From: Actinomycetes bacterium
Lineage (GTDB): Bacteria > Actinomycetota > Thermoleophilia > Solirubrobacterales > JACPNS01
Direction: 5' to 3'
Assembly (NCBI GenBank): GCA_023404495.1
Contig: JAEYBE010000020.1
Coordinates: 1 to 64,000, forward strand
DNA length: 64,000 nucleotides
The number at the start of each line of letters is the position of its first letter. The first letter of the stretch is position 1. Shown here piece after piece: positions 7,983-16,350 of the stretch. The position numbers were made by a program, and so were the translations under genes. Under the pieces are notes generated by a model. It was not told the origin of the DNA and searched no databases. It worked only from the letters and a program-made list of their open reading frames with translations.

Positions 7983-8698
7983 GCGCTGAAGACTAGATCG
8001 TGCGCGCTCTGCTCAAGGCGCGCGCGGGAGACGAGGCGCTGGCGGGCGGCGAGATTCTCAGCGGTTGCGTACGCGAATCGTTTGGAGAAGCAACGCATGC
8101 GTCCCGATTCGCCGGTGACCTTCGCGATCGACGTTGCCGGCTCGTCCATGCCGCAAGGGCGGATCCAGGAGAAGGGCTGTAGATCGTTGTCGACGTTGAC
8201 CATCACGCCGTGGGTTGTGACGTTCTGACTGATGTGCAGGCCGATCGAACCGATCTTGCCCTCGGTCGGTCCGCTGCCGGCCCATACCCCGCGACCGGCT
8301 TGATCTCTGCGCGCGTCGATGCCTTCTCCGGCCAGGGCGTCGATGATCGACTGTTCGAGGGCGGCCACCATGCGCGGTACGTCGCCGCCGAAGATGCCGG
8401 TGCTCACGATCGGATAGGCGACGAGTTGGCCGGGGCCGTGGTAAGTGACTTTGCCCCCGCGATCGACGTCGCGCAGCTGGATCCCCTGGGCGCGATACCA
8501 GTCTTCGCCCATCGGCAGTTCGTCGGGCGTGCTGCGTCGGCCCTTCGTGTAGATCGGCGGGTGCTCAAGGATCAGCATCGTGTCGGCGATTCGGCCCGAC
8601 ACGCGTGCGGCGTGCAGGTCGTGCTGAAGTTGCAGCGCCTCGTCGTAGTCGACTGGTCCCAGCTGCGCGACCCAGAGCTCTCGAGGGTTTTGCTCCAT
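7979..8698 (-). CDS. lipB: octanoyltransferase
   Basis: 239 residues; transfers octanoyl from acyl carrier protein to lipoyl domains. Seen: RGGKVTYHGPGQLVAYPI, the catalytic Lys in GKIGSIGLH, and the catalytic Cys in the PCGMDE loop. A TACGAT hexamer 7 nt before the ATG suggests a leaderless mRNA. Paired with lipA by a 4-bp overlap. Confidence 0.97.
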   Translation of the reverse strand: MEQNPRELWVAQLGPVDYDEALQLQHDLHAARVSGRIADTMLILEHPPIYTKGRRSTPDELPMGEDWYRAQGIQLRDVDRGGKVTYHGPGQLVAYPIVSTGIFGGDVPRMVAALEQSIIDALAGEGIDARRDQAGRGVWAGSGPTEGKIGSIGLHISQNVTTHGVMVNVDNDLQPFSWIRPCGMDEPATSIAKVTGESGRMRCFSKRFAYATAENLAARQRLVSRARLEQSAHDLVFSA

Positions 8699-8736
8699 GG
8701 ACGCGATCGTACTCCCGGCACCTAGGATTGGCGGCG

Positions 8737-9369
8737 ATGAAGCGGACGCTCTCGAACCGACCGGTCGCGGTGATCGTCGTCGTGTTCACATTGATCTCCG
8801 CCTGGCTACTGCACGGCAACCCGTTCGGTGACGGCGAAGTCCCGTGGGTAGTGGCGCTGGTAGTGGCGCTGGCCGTCAACTTGTTCTTCGCGTATGTGAT
8901 CGCCGCATGGGCTGCGCCATACCTCGCTTCGACCGGGGGTCGTGCCGGCGCAGAAGCAGCCGATCCGCATTCTGTAGCGATCGCAGAGCGCTGGACCGCG
9001 GGCGCGCTCTTGCTCTTCGGCGCGCTCGGGCTGCTGGCGGTGACGCTCGCCACCACCGAGCTGGTGATCACGCCGACTGAGCGGCTGGAGCAGAACGCAG
9101 AGTTGGTCAAACGAACAGTCGAGTCGCAGGCGCCCAAGGAGTACCAGGGCCAACTTGGCGGCGCCGACACGTGGAAGATGAGCGAAAAGACTTACCGAAC
9201 CTGCGTGCCGACGCCGGGTTCGATTGAAACCGGCTGGTGCGTGCTGGTGCAAGTTCAGCCGAACGACAAGCTCAAGGTCGTGCGCTACGGCATGGGCAAA
9301 TCAAACGCGGCCCAAGCCCTGGAGTGGCACCCCCAGCTGAAGAATCAGCGTGGCGGCGGCTTCGAGTAG
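8737..9369 (+). CDS. membrane protein of unknown function
   Basis: 210 residues. Three hydrophobic segments: about 10-26, 36-58 (VPWVVALVVALAVNLFFAYVIAAW) and 89-108. A soluble C-terminal domain of about 100 residues contains two Cys (TCVP, WCVL) and probably lies outside the cell. TAGGAT 8 nt before this ATG fixes the start. It is divergent from lipB with only 38 bp between start codons. A tandem REP-like pair begins 6 nt after the stop. Confidence 0.75.
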   Translation: MKRTLSNRPVAVIVVVFTLISAWLLHGNPFGDGEVPWVVALVVALAVNLFFAYVIAAWAAPYLASTGGRAGAEAADPHSVAIAERWTAGALLLFGALGLLAVTLATTELVITPTERLEQNAELVKRTVESQAPKEYQGQLGGADTWKMSEKTYRTCVPTPGSIETGWCVLVQVQPNDKLKVVRYGMGKSNAAQALEWHPQLKNQRGGGFE

Positions 9370-9375
9370 CCGTCC

Positions 9376-9422
9376 TACAAAGATGCACCTTTGTCGTACG
9401 TCAAAGATGCAGCTTTGTCGTA
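9376..9422. repeat. tandem REP-like palindromes (two copies)
   Basis: Copy 1 (9376-9398) is a shortened form lacking three bases of the left arm; copy 2 (9397-9422) is a full 26-bp unit with arms TACGTCAAAG and CTTTGTCGTA around ATGCAG. They share the bases TA. The pair lies between the stop of the membrane protein gene (9369) and the stop of RAYT 2 (9424-9426). Copy 2 is in inverse orientation to the copy at 10176. Confidence 0.9.
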
Positions 9423-9423
9423 T

Positions 9424-10116
9424 CTAGGTGAGGTGGCCTCCTGGTCCTCGTTGGATCTTGCGGTGGGGCGCTGGCGCGGATTGTGCCCTGCGCTCTCGCT
9501 TCGCCTTTGACTGCCGTTCGAACCCTTCGGACATCGCTCGCTTGTATTCGGCGACCGACTCAAAGCGCGAGAGACCAAACTCGACCGCGATGAAGTCCCG
9601 CGGATTGCTGCCGACATAGCTGCCGTGGGTCGAGAACCGGTAGTCGAGTCCGGCCGACTCGTGGTTGCCGTGGACGTAAGAAAGCATGTTGCGCAGATCG
9701 TCGTCATCTGAGATCGCGCGCACCGAATAGGGCGACTCGAAGATCTGCGCCTGACGGCCGTGCGTCTTGTTGAAGTAATGGCCGTAACCGGTGAGGGCCG
9801 ATCGCATGAGCCGCTCGAGACCGCCTTGGGCGATCTGATGCACGAGCAGGTGGTAGTGGTTGTCGAACACGTTCGCCCCGAACAACGCGACGTCGTCTAT
9901 GTACTTGGGGTAGAGCCGGTAGTTCGAGTCGCGAATCTCACGCGGGCTCAAGTGGCGCTCGAAGATCTCGAAGAACTTCGCCTTGTCTCGATCTTCAGGA
10001 AACACGTGCATGTCGTCGATCCCGCGGCACCAGACGTGAAACGAGCGATCTTCCCAGTGCCGGGACTCGGACGGGAGCAGGTACCCCCGGTGCCGCGGTA
10101 AGCGATTTCTGCCCAT
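9424..10116 (-). CDS. REP-associated tyrosine transposase-like protein (RAYT 2)
   Basis: 230 residues of the Y1_Tnp/HUH family. Seen: FDNHYHLLVHQ (metal-binding His-x-His at about residue 85), ALTGYGHYFNKTHGR with the candidate nucleophile Tyr, an IFESPYSVRAI segment (usual 'lfqgRY') and MLSYVHGNHESAGL (usual 'YVHlNPvrAGl'). A basic C-terminal tail (KAKRERRAQ...HRKIQRGPGG) may bind DNA. The gene is bracketed by inverted copies of the 26-bp palindrome, which is the classic REP-RAYT arrangement. Stop codon and palindrome are separated by one base. Confidence 0.9.
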   Translation of the reverse strand: MGRNRLPRHRGYLLPSESRHWEDRSFHVWCRGIDDMHVFPEDRDKAKFFEIFERHLSPREIRDSNYRLYPKYIDDVALFGANVFDNHYHLLVHQIAQGGLERLMRSALTGYGHYFNKTHGRQAQIFESPYSVRAISDDDDLRNMLSYVHGNHESAGLDYRFSTHGSYVGSNPRDFIAVEFGLSRFESVAEYKRAMSEGFERQSKAKRERRAQSAPAPHRKIQRGPGGHLT

Positions 10117-10175
10117 GACCCGTTAATGGATCGACGGCGTTTCGCTTACTCCCCCATACGGGTGAAATCCAAAAC

Positions 10176-10201
10176 TACGTCAAAGCTGCATCTTTGACGT
10201 A
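10176..10201. repeat. REP-like palindrome, perfect 10-bp arms
   Basis: TACGTCAAAG and CTTTGACGTA are exact reverse complements around the 6-nt loop CTGCAT. It lies 59 bp upstream of the RAYT 2 start and one base beyond the E2 stop codon, so it may also shape the 3' end of the E2 mRNA. Confidence 0.92.
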
Positions 10202-10202
10202 C

Positions 10203-11984
10203 TCAGACTTGGAGTAGTTGGGGGCTTTCTAGCCAGGCTTTGATGGCTCCCAGGAACTCTGCGGCTTCGGCTCCGTAGAGGATTCGGTGATCGCAAGTGA
10301 GCGTCATGTTCATGATCTGGCGGATCACCAGGGACATGCCGTCTTCGGCGATTACGGCGCGGCGGTTGATTGCGCCGACGGCGAGGATCGCTGCCTGCGG
10401 CGGGTTGAGGATCGCGGTGAAGCGATCGACGCCGTACATCCCGAGGTTGCTGATGCTGAAGGTGCCACCCGACATCTGCGACGGCTGGATCGTGCGCGTG
10501 CGCACGGCTTCTGAGAGCTGCTGCGATTCCGCGGCGATCTGCGCCAGACCCTTCTGATCGACGTTGAAGACCGTCGGCACCGCCAGCACCTCGGTGGCGC
10601 TGACGACGATTCCGACGTTCACGTCTGAGTACTGCTCGAAGTGGCCGTCCTTGTAGGCGGCATTGACGTTGGGGTACTGGCGCAGCGCCTGACCAGCCGC
10701 TTTGATCACGAAGTCGTTGAAGCTCGGCAAGGGGCTGACCATGCTGCGCAGCTGCTCGCGGTAGGCGACGCAGGTCGTCATGTCGACTTCGGTCTCGACG
10801 AAGAACTCCGGTGCCGTCGCCTTCGACTCGGCCATCCGACGGGCGACCGTCTGCTGGGCGCTGGTCGGTTCGATCGGCGTCGACTGGCCACGGGTTGCGG
10901 TCGTCTCGCCCGGTTGCTGGGGCGGCGGCTGATGGGGGGCACCTTGCGGCGGGTACTGCTGCTGCGGCGGCATCTGAGGTTGCTGCGGCATCGCCGGGAA
11001 GTTGCCCGTCATCCCCTGCACGAATGGCGGGGGGCTGGGGAACTGCTGCGGCGGCGGCCAGCCCGGCTGCTGGGGGTAGCCGGGCATCTGCGGCGTGAAG
11101 CCGGGTTGCGGCTGACCGTAGGCCGGTTGCTGCGGCGAAGGGGCGGGCGCGGGCGGCGGCGGATAGTTCGGAATCAGCGGAGGGTCGAACTCCTGGGTCT
11201 CCGGCGGCAGGATCTGCTCCTCCTCGGATGGGAGCGGCACGGCCTCCTCAAACTGGACGTCTTCCTGTTGCTCGAAGCCACCGGGTTCGTAGGCGTACTC
11301 GGTCTCGGGCGTCGGCGGGGCCGGTGCCTGCGTCGGCTCGGCATGGGCTGCGCGTGCGCGCGCCGCCGCGTCGGCCGCTGCTTCGACGTCTTCCTTGACG
11401 ACTCGGCCTCCAGGACCGCTGCCGGCGACCATCGCAATGTCTATCCCTAGTTTGCCCGCCAGCCGGCGGGCGATCGGCGAGGCTTTGACGCGACCTCCGG
11501 GCTGCTCAGCCGGGGCGAACTCGCCGGTCGGCTGCTGGTAGAACTCGGCGGTCGGTTCGGGCTCGATCTGAAGCGGTGGCGGCGCCGGTTGCTGCTGCTC
11601 TGGAGGCGGCTGCACCGGAAGCGGCGGCGGTTGCGTCGATTCCATCGGCAGCGGCGGCGGCTGTTGCTCGAGCGGCAATGGTGGTGGCTGTTGCGGGGCG
11701 ATCTGCTGCGGGGCCTCGAGCGGGAGCGGCGGCGGGCCCGGAGCAGCCCCGACCGGCTCGATGTATGCGATCGGCGTGCCGACAGGTACGGTCTGCCCCT
11801 CGGCCACGGCGTGCAGCGTGAGGATCCCGTCGCGATCGGCCTCGTATGTGATCGTCGCCTTGTCGGTCTCGATCTCGGCCAGCGGCTCGCCGCGGCGCAC
11901 CGTCTCGCCCGGCATCTTCAGCCAGCGCACGACCGTGCCCTCCGTCATCGAGTCGGAGAGTCGCGGCATCACGACATCACTCAT
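10203..11984 (-). CDS. dihydrolipoamide acyltransferase, E2 of pyruvate-type dehydrogenase complex
   Basis: 593 residues from the ATG (MSDVVMPRL). One lipoyl domain (1-78, lipoyl-Lys 42 in ETDKATI), a Pro/Gln-rich linker (80-160), a peripheral-subunit-binding domain (about 166-203, KASPIARRLAGKLGIDI), a second very long Pro/Gln/acidic linker (about 206-368), then the catalytic acyltransferase domain (370-593) with His 566. The catalytic motif reads DHRILYG where most E2s have DHRxxDG; Tyr at this place is also known in cyanobacterial and plastid E2s. Two linkers totalling about 240 residues are unusual. It is the last gene of the E1-alpha/E1-beta/E2 set. Confidence 0.93.
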   Translation of the reverse strand: MSDVVMPRLSDSMTEGTVVRWLKMPGETVRRGEPLAEIETDKATITYEADRDGILTLHAVAEGQTVPVGTPIAYIEPVGAAPGPPPLPLEAPQQIAPQQPPPLPLEQQPPPLPMESTQPPPLPVQPPPEQQQPAPPPLQIEPEPTAEFYQQPTGEFAPAEQPGGRVKASPIARRLAGKLGIDIAMVAGSGPGGRVVKEDVEAAADAAARARAAHAEPTQAPAPPTPETEYAYEPGGFEQQEDVQFEEAVPLPSEEEQILPPETQEFDPPLIPNYPPPPAPAPSPQQPAYGQPQPGFTPQMPGYPQQPGWPPPQQFPSPPPFVQGMTGNFPAMPQQPQMPPQQQYPPQGAPHQPPPQQPGETTATRGQSTPIEPTSAQQTVARRMAESKATAPEFFVETEVDMTTCVAYREQLRSMVSPLPSFNDFVIKAAGQALRQYPNVNAAYKDGHFEQYSDVNVGIVVSATEVLAVPTVFNVDQKGLAQIAAESQQLSEAVRTRTIQPSQMSGGTFSISNLGMYGVDRFTAILNPPQAAILAVGAINRRAVIAEDGMSLVIRQIMNMTLTCDHRILYGAEAAEFLGAIKAWLESPQLLQV

Positions 11985-12067
11985 GGAATTAACACCTGCA
12001 TGCGGGGATCCCTTCACGCGCAGCGTCGCACAAGACGCGCCGCGCCCACATCAGGTGCTTTCAAGCC

Positions 12068-13060
12068 CTAGGCGCGATCCCCTGTCTCAAACGTCGCCAG
12101 CGCCGCTGCGACAACGTTTTCTGCATGCGGGTAGGCGGCCTGCTCGAGCGGCCGTGAGTAGGGCATCGGGACGTCCGCGCCGGCGACTCGCTGGATCGGG
12201 GCATCGAGAAAATCAAACGCCTGCTCCTGGATCAGCGCGGTGAGGTTCGCACCCACCCCGCCGTGCGGCCAGCCCTCCTCGACCACCACCACGCGATTGG
12301 TCTTCTCGACCGATCTCAGGATCGTGTCAAGGTCAAGCGGCCGCAACGTTCGTGGATCGATCACCTCGGCCGAAATCCCCTGCTCGGCCAGCTGATCTGC
12401 CGCCTGCAGCGCGGTGACGGCCATGCGCGAGATTCCCACGAGCGTCACGTCGGTGCCTTCGCGCCGCACCGCGGCGTGCCCGAAGGGAACAACGAATCCC
12501 GGGTCGTCGGGCACCTCGCCCTTCATCCCGTAGAGCGTCTCGTGTTCGATGAAGATCACCGGGTTGTCATCGCGAATCGCCGCCTTGAGCAGTCCCTTGG
12601 CGTCGGCCGGCGTCGACGGAGCCGCGACCAAGAGGCCCGGCACGTGCTGAAAGAACGCCTCGAAGCTGTGTGAGTGGGTCGCCGCCAGCTGATGCCCTGC
12701 GCCCTGGGGCATCCGCACGACCATCGGCACCTTCGCCTGGCCTCCGAACATGTAGTGAAGCGGTGCCATGTGATTGACGATCTGGTCCATCGCCAGCAGC
12801 GAGAAGTTGATCGTCATGATCTCGACGACCGGTCGCAGTCCCGCCATCGCCGCACCGATCCCCATGCCGACGATCGTGTTCTCGCTGATCGGAGTGTCGC
12901 GGACCCGCTGCTCGCCAAACTCCTTGAGCAACCCGTCAGTGACCTTGAAGGCCCCGTTGAAGACGCCGACGTCTTCGCCCATGATCAGTACATTGCGATC
13001 GGCCTGCATCTCTTCGCGCAGCGCCAGGTTCAGCGCCTCGCGGTAGCGCATCTCAGACAC
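12068..13060 (-). CDS. pyruvate-type dehydrogenase E1 component, beta subunit
   Basis: 330 residues (transketolase-like pyrimidine-binding plus C-terminal domain). Seen: MRYREALNLALREEM start region, GEDVGVFNGAFKVTDGL with the TPP-activating Glu, and VVVVEEGWPHGGVG. The GTG at 13060 (VSEMRYREAL) is chosen because GGGAGG lies 8 nt upstream; an in-frame ATG at 13078 has no such site. It overlaps the E1-alpha 3' end by 8 bp, indicating translational coupling in the heterotetramer. Confidence 0.94.
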   Translation of the reverse strand: MSEMRYREALNLALREEMQADRNVLIMGEDVGVFNGAFKVTDGLLKEFGEQRVRDTPISENTIVGMGIGAAMAGLRPVVEIMTINFSLLAMDQIVNHMAPLHYMFGGQAKVPMVVRMPQGAGHQLAATHSHSFEAFFQHVPGLLVAAPSTPADAKGLLKAAIRDDNPVIFIEHETLYGMKGEVPDDPGFVVPFGHAAVRREGTDVTLVGISRMAVTALQAADQLAEQGISAEVIDPRTLRPLDLDTILRSVEKTNRVVVVEEGWPHGGVGANLTALIQEQAFDFLDAPIQRVAGADVPMPYSRPLEQAAYPHAENVVAAALATFETGDRA

Positions 13061-14324
13061 CGGACTCGCCTCCCTCATCCGGCGGGAGCGGCAACGGCGA
13101 AAGCGGCGGTGTCTGAATGTCGCGCGCCACCCCTTCGCGCATCACGAGCTGCTCGTCAAACTCCTCGCCCTCTTCATGCGCGGCGCCGGCCTCGGCGAGG
13201 TTCTGCAGGCGCTGATCGCCTGCGATCGACTCGCCGCGAAGCGCCTCCGGCGAGCGTGTGTCGACCGAGTACCAACCGCGCAGCTGATCACCGAGCACGT
13301 AGACGTCGTCATACAGAGAGTCGAGCGATGGGTGCGGCGAGGCGTCGGCGAACTCAACTGCCGCATCGACTTCTTGGAGCGCCAGCTTGTCGAGCGATTC
13401 GGCGTCCGCCCCGGTGATCGCGCCGCCAGAGATCAGTTTGTTGGCGAACTGCACAATCGGATCGCGCTGGCGCCACTCCTCGACCTCCTCCTTCGTGCGG
13501 TATTCCTCGGGGTCGGCGACCGAATGGCCGCGGAAGCGATAGGTCACCGCCTCGATCAGCACCGGATGGCGCTCGGAGCGCACCAGGTCCAGTGCGTTCT
13601 TCACGCACGTCTCGACATCGAGCACGTCCATGCCGTCACACCGCGTACCCGGGACGCCGAAGCCCTCGCCCTTGGCAGCGAGGTTGGTCATCGCCGAATG
13701 CCTCGCGAGCGCAGTGCCCATCCCGAACTGGTTGTTGACGATCAAGAAGACCACCGGCAGTTTCCACAGCGCAGCGAGATTGAGCGTCTCGCCGAATGTG
13801 CCCTGGTTGGTGGCCCCGTCACCGAGCATGCAGACGACGGCCTCGTCGGTGCCGCCGTAGTCAGCGGCCAGCGCGAGTCCGGCGGCGATCGGCAGGTTGC
13901 CGCCGACGATCCCGTACCCACCCATGAAGCGGCGCTCGGCGTCGAACATGTGCATCGAACCCCCGCGGCCCCTCGAGACGCCGGTCTCGCGGCCGAATAG
14001 CTCTGCCATCACGGCGTTCGGCGGGGTTCCGCGCGCCAGCACCTGGCCGTGTTCGCGATAAGTGCTGATCAAGTAGTCCGACTGGCGCATCGCCGCGGCC
14101 GTCCCCACGACCGTCGCTTCCTCACCGATGCAGAGGTGCAGGAAGCCGCCGATCTTGGCGCGCGCGTACATCTCGCCGGCGCGCTCCTCGAAGCGGCGGA
14201 TCAGCAGCATGCGGTAGAGGATCGCCTTTCCGCGCTCGGCGTCGGGCAGCATGTGGTCAGGCTGAAAGCGGTGCTGGGCCGGTGGCTGCCCAGCGCCCTG
14301 CGGATCTGTGCCCCGGGCTTCCAT
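13053..14324 (-). CDS. pyruvate-type dehydrogenase E1 component, alpha subunit
   Basis: 423 residues. The TPP/Mg motif GDGATNQGTFGETLN...NN is present, preceded by GGSMHMFDAERRFMGGYGIVGG and followed by the phosphorylation-loop-like YRFRGHSVADPEEYR. A C-terminal extension of about 60 residues (acidic, ending Pro-rich) goes beyond the usual fold. Substrate (pyruvate versus branched-chain oxoacid) is not provable from motifs alone; the arrangement and FRGHS loop fit pyruvate dehydrogenase. TAATCT 6 nt before the ATG suggests its own leaderless promoter. Confidence 0.94.
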   Translation of the reverse strand: MEARGTDPQGAGQPPAQHRFQPDHMLPDAERGKAILYRMLLIRRFEERAGEMYARAKIGGFLHLCIGEEATVVGTAAAMRQSDYLISTYREHGQVLARGTPPNAVMAELFGRETGVSRGRGGSMHMFDAERRFMGGYGIVGGNLPIAAGLALAADYGGTDEAVVCMLGDGATNQGTFGETLNLAALWKLPVVFLIVNNQFGMGTALARHSAMTNLAAKGEGFGVPGTRCDGMDVLDVETCVKNALDLVRSERHPVLIEAVTYRFRGHSVADPEEYRTKEEVEEWRQRDPIVQFANKLISGGAITGADAESLDKLALQEVDAAVEFADASPHPSLDSLYDDVYVLGDQLRGWYSVDTRSPEALRGESIAGDQRLQNLAEAGAAHEEGEEFDEQLVMREGVARDIQTPPLSPLPLPPDEGGESGV

Positions 14325-14359
14325 GGGGTCAGATTATTCGCCGCCGCGGTCGCGGCGGA

Positions 14360-14941
14360 TCAGGTGAGGCCGGAGAAGTCGCGGATCGCTTGGGCGATCA
14401 GTTCGTCTTCCGTGAGCACGGTGTCGTCGGGCGAGACCAAAGCCGGCAACTCTGTGCGACCGCCGACGCTCTCGCGAAGCTGCGCGCCGGCGGCAGCGAG
14501 CGACTCGGCCGTCGATTTCATCTCAAGCGCCTGCAGCACTGCCCTGGGATGCATCTCACAGGCGGCCGCAGCAAGCAAGATCGTCTCCTCTTCATCGACC
14601 GGGCGAGCAGCGCCAAAGCACTGACGAAACGCGGCCAGCGAAAAGGCGACCGTGCGGCCAATTGACTTGGCGTAGGTGGCGGCCAGCGCCATCTTGCGCG
14701 AGTCGGCGATCGTCAGGTTCATGCGGTCTTCGTTGAAGCGCGGCCGGATCAGCCCGAACTTCTGCGCAAACTCGATCACCTTGTCTTCGTCGCCGTCCCA
14801 GAGCGGCCCATCGTCGACGTCCGGTTGCAGTACCGGTATCCACTCGGCCTGCGGAATCGCGGTCGCCGCCCGCTCGGCGACAACCCAGGCGTAGGGGGAG
14901 CCGATATCGAAGTAGAGCTTGTAGCCAGCGCCTTCGCTCAC
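14360..14941 (-). CDS. DsbA-like thioredoxin-fold protein (2-hydroxychromene-2-carboxylate isomerase-like)
   Basis: 193 residues. YKLYFDIGSPYAWVVAERA matches the start of the DSBA/HCCA-isomerase family, where Ser replaces the CxxC thiols of DsbA; there is no CxxC here, so it is not a disulfide oxidase. A helical insert with FRQCFGAARPVDEEETI and the late TELPALVSPDD cis-Pro region complete the fold. It starts with a 4-bp overlap on the lpd stop and sits between lpd and E1-alpha. Glutathione-type chemistry is known for the family; actinobacteria usually lack glutathione, so the thiol partner is unknown. Confidence 0.8.
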   Translation of the reverse strand: MSEGAGYKLYFDIGSPYAWVVAERAATAIPQAEWIPVLQPDVDDGPLWDGDEDKVIEFAQKFGLIRPRFNEDRMNLTIADSRKMALAATYAKSIGRTVAFSLAAFRQCFGAARPVDEEETILLAAAACEMHPRAVLQALEMKSTAESLAAAGAQLRESVGGRTELPALVSPDDTVLTEDELIAQAIRDFSGLT

Positions 14942-16350
14942 GCGTGCACCGCCCAGCCGTCTGCCGAGCGGGCGGCTTCTGCGACCGCCTCGCTAATCGT
15001 CGGGTGTGCGTGCACGATTCGCGCGAGTTGCGCGTAGCCGATTCCGGCCGACTTGGCGACCGCGAGCTCGGCGATCAGGTCGCCCGCCTTCGCCCCGATG
15101 GCGTGCGCACCGACGATTTGTCCACTGGCGGAATCTCCCACAATCTTCACCAGCCCGACGCGGTCGCCATAGACAGTCGCGGCGCCGGCCGCAGCCAGTG
15201 GAAACTCACCGATCTTCACTTGCAGGCCTGCGGCGTGGGCCTGCGCTTCGGTCAGTCCGATCGATGCGACCTGCGGGCTGCTGAAGGTGACGCGTGGGAT
15301 GTTGTTGACGTCGAGCGGGTGAATGCCGGTCCAACCGGCGATCGTCTCGATCGCGATGATCGCCTCGTCTGACGCCTTGTGTGCGAGCGCAGGCCCGGGG
15401 GCGACGTCTCCGATCGCGAACACCCGGGGGTGCGAAGTACGTTGATCCGGCGCGACCGGAATCGTCCCGGTGGCGTCGACTGCGATGCCGTATGCCTCAA
15501 GATTCAGCGCCGAGACATCGGGTGCACGACCGGCAGCTATGCAAAGCGCGTCAAAATCTCGCTTCTCGCCTGGCAGCGAGAGCGTCACCGCGGCATCGTC
15601 CTGGCTGACCTCCGAGATCTGCGCCCCGGTGATCACTTCGACGTTCTGCTTGGTGAGCTCCTTCGCCAGCAGCGCTGCGATCTCCGGCTCCTCCGCCGGC
15701 AAGATCTGGGGCAGCACCTCGAGCAAGGTCACAGCCACGCCCATGCGGCCAAACGCCGAGGCGATCTCGACGCCGCTCGCTCCGGCGCCGACCACCGCGA
15801 GCGAGTTCGGCAGTTCGCTCGTAAGCCAAGCGCCCGAAGTGTCGGCGATGCGGCCGCCGAATGCAACGCCCGGGACGGGGACCGTCGCTGCCTGCGAGCC
15901 CGTTGCCACGACAACCTGTCCGGCCCGCACGAGCTTCAGCCCATCCGATGTGCCGACGTGGAGGTCGACGATGTCGGGCTGAGTGGGAGGAACGAAAGTC
16001 GCTTCACCTTCGACGACAAGCACCTGATGCTTCTTCATCAGGCCACCGACACCGCCGGTCATCGTTCGAATCACGCGGTCGCGCCGTTTTGCGACGGCGG
16101 CGAAGTCGACGCCGATTTCACCGGTCGGAATAGTTACGCCAAAGCTCGCCGAGTCGCGCACCTCGGTCAAGACGTCTGCGCTTCGCAGCACAGCCTTTGC
16201 AGGTATGCAGGCGTAGTTGAGGCAGCGGCCGCCGAGCTTGTCCTTCTCGATCACAACGGTCGTCAGGCCGAGCTGGCGCGCGCGGATCGCAGCGACGTAG
16301 CCACCTGGTCCGCCGCCGATGATCGCGACGTCGAATACTCCCTCAGCCAT
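14938..16350 (-). CDS. lpd: dihydrolipoamide dehydrogenase (E3)
   Basis: 470 residues from the ATG MAEGVFDV. FAD site IIGGGPGGYVAAIRARQLG, redox-active disulfide Cys43/Cys48 in GGRCLNYACIPAK (usual GGTCLNxGCIPSK), NAD site VVGAGASGVEIASAFGRMG, FAD-binding AIGDVAPGPALAHKA, and the C-terminal HAHPTISEAV His-Glu pair. It reoxidises the E2 lipoyl groups with NAD+. Overlaps the upstream membrane protein by 8 bp and the DsbA-like gene by 4 bp. Confidence 0.97.
   Translation of the reverse strand: MAEGVFDVAIIGGGPGGYVAAIRARQLGLTTVVIEKDKLGGRCLNYACIPAKAVLRSADVLTEVRDSASFGVTIPTGEIGVDFAAVAKRRDRVIRTMTGGVGGLMKKHQVLVVEGEATFVPPTQPDIVDLHVGTSDGLKLVRAGQVVVATGSQAATVPVPGVAFGGRIADTSGAWLTSELPNSLAVVGAGASGVEIASAFGRMGVAVTLLEVLPQILPAEEPEIAALLAKELTKQNVEVITGAQISEVSQDDAAVTLSLPGEKRDFDALCIAAGRAPDVSALNLEAYGIAVDATGTIPVAPDQRTSHPRVFAIGDVAPGPALAHKASDEAIIAIETIAGWTGIHPLDVNNIPRVTFSSPQVASIGLTEAQAHAAGLQVKIGEFPLAAAGAATVYGDRVGLVKIVGDSASGQIVGAHAIGAKAGDLIAELAVAKSAGIGYAQLARIVHAHPTISEAVAEAARSADGWAVHA

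Noticed and set aside
14360..14941. DsbA disulfide oxidase
   Set aside because: Fold is DsbA-like but the CxxC active site is replaced by Ser (IGSPYA), as in HCCA isomerases.
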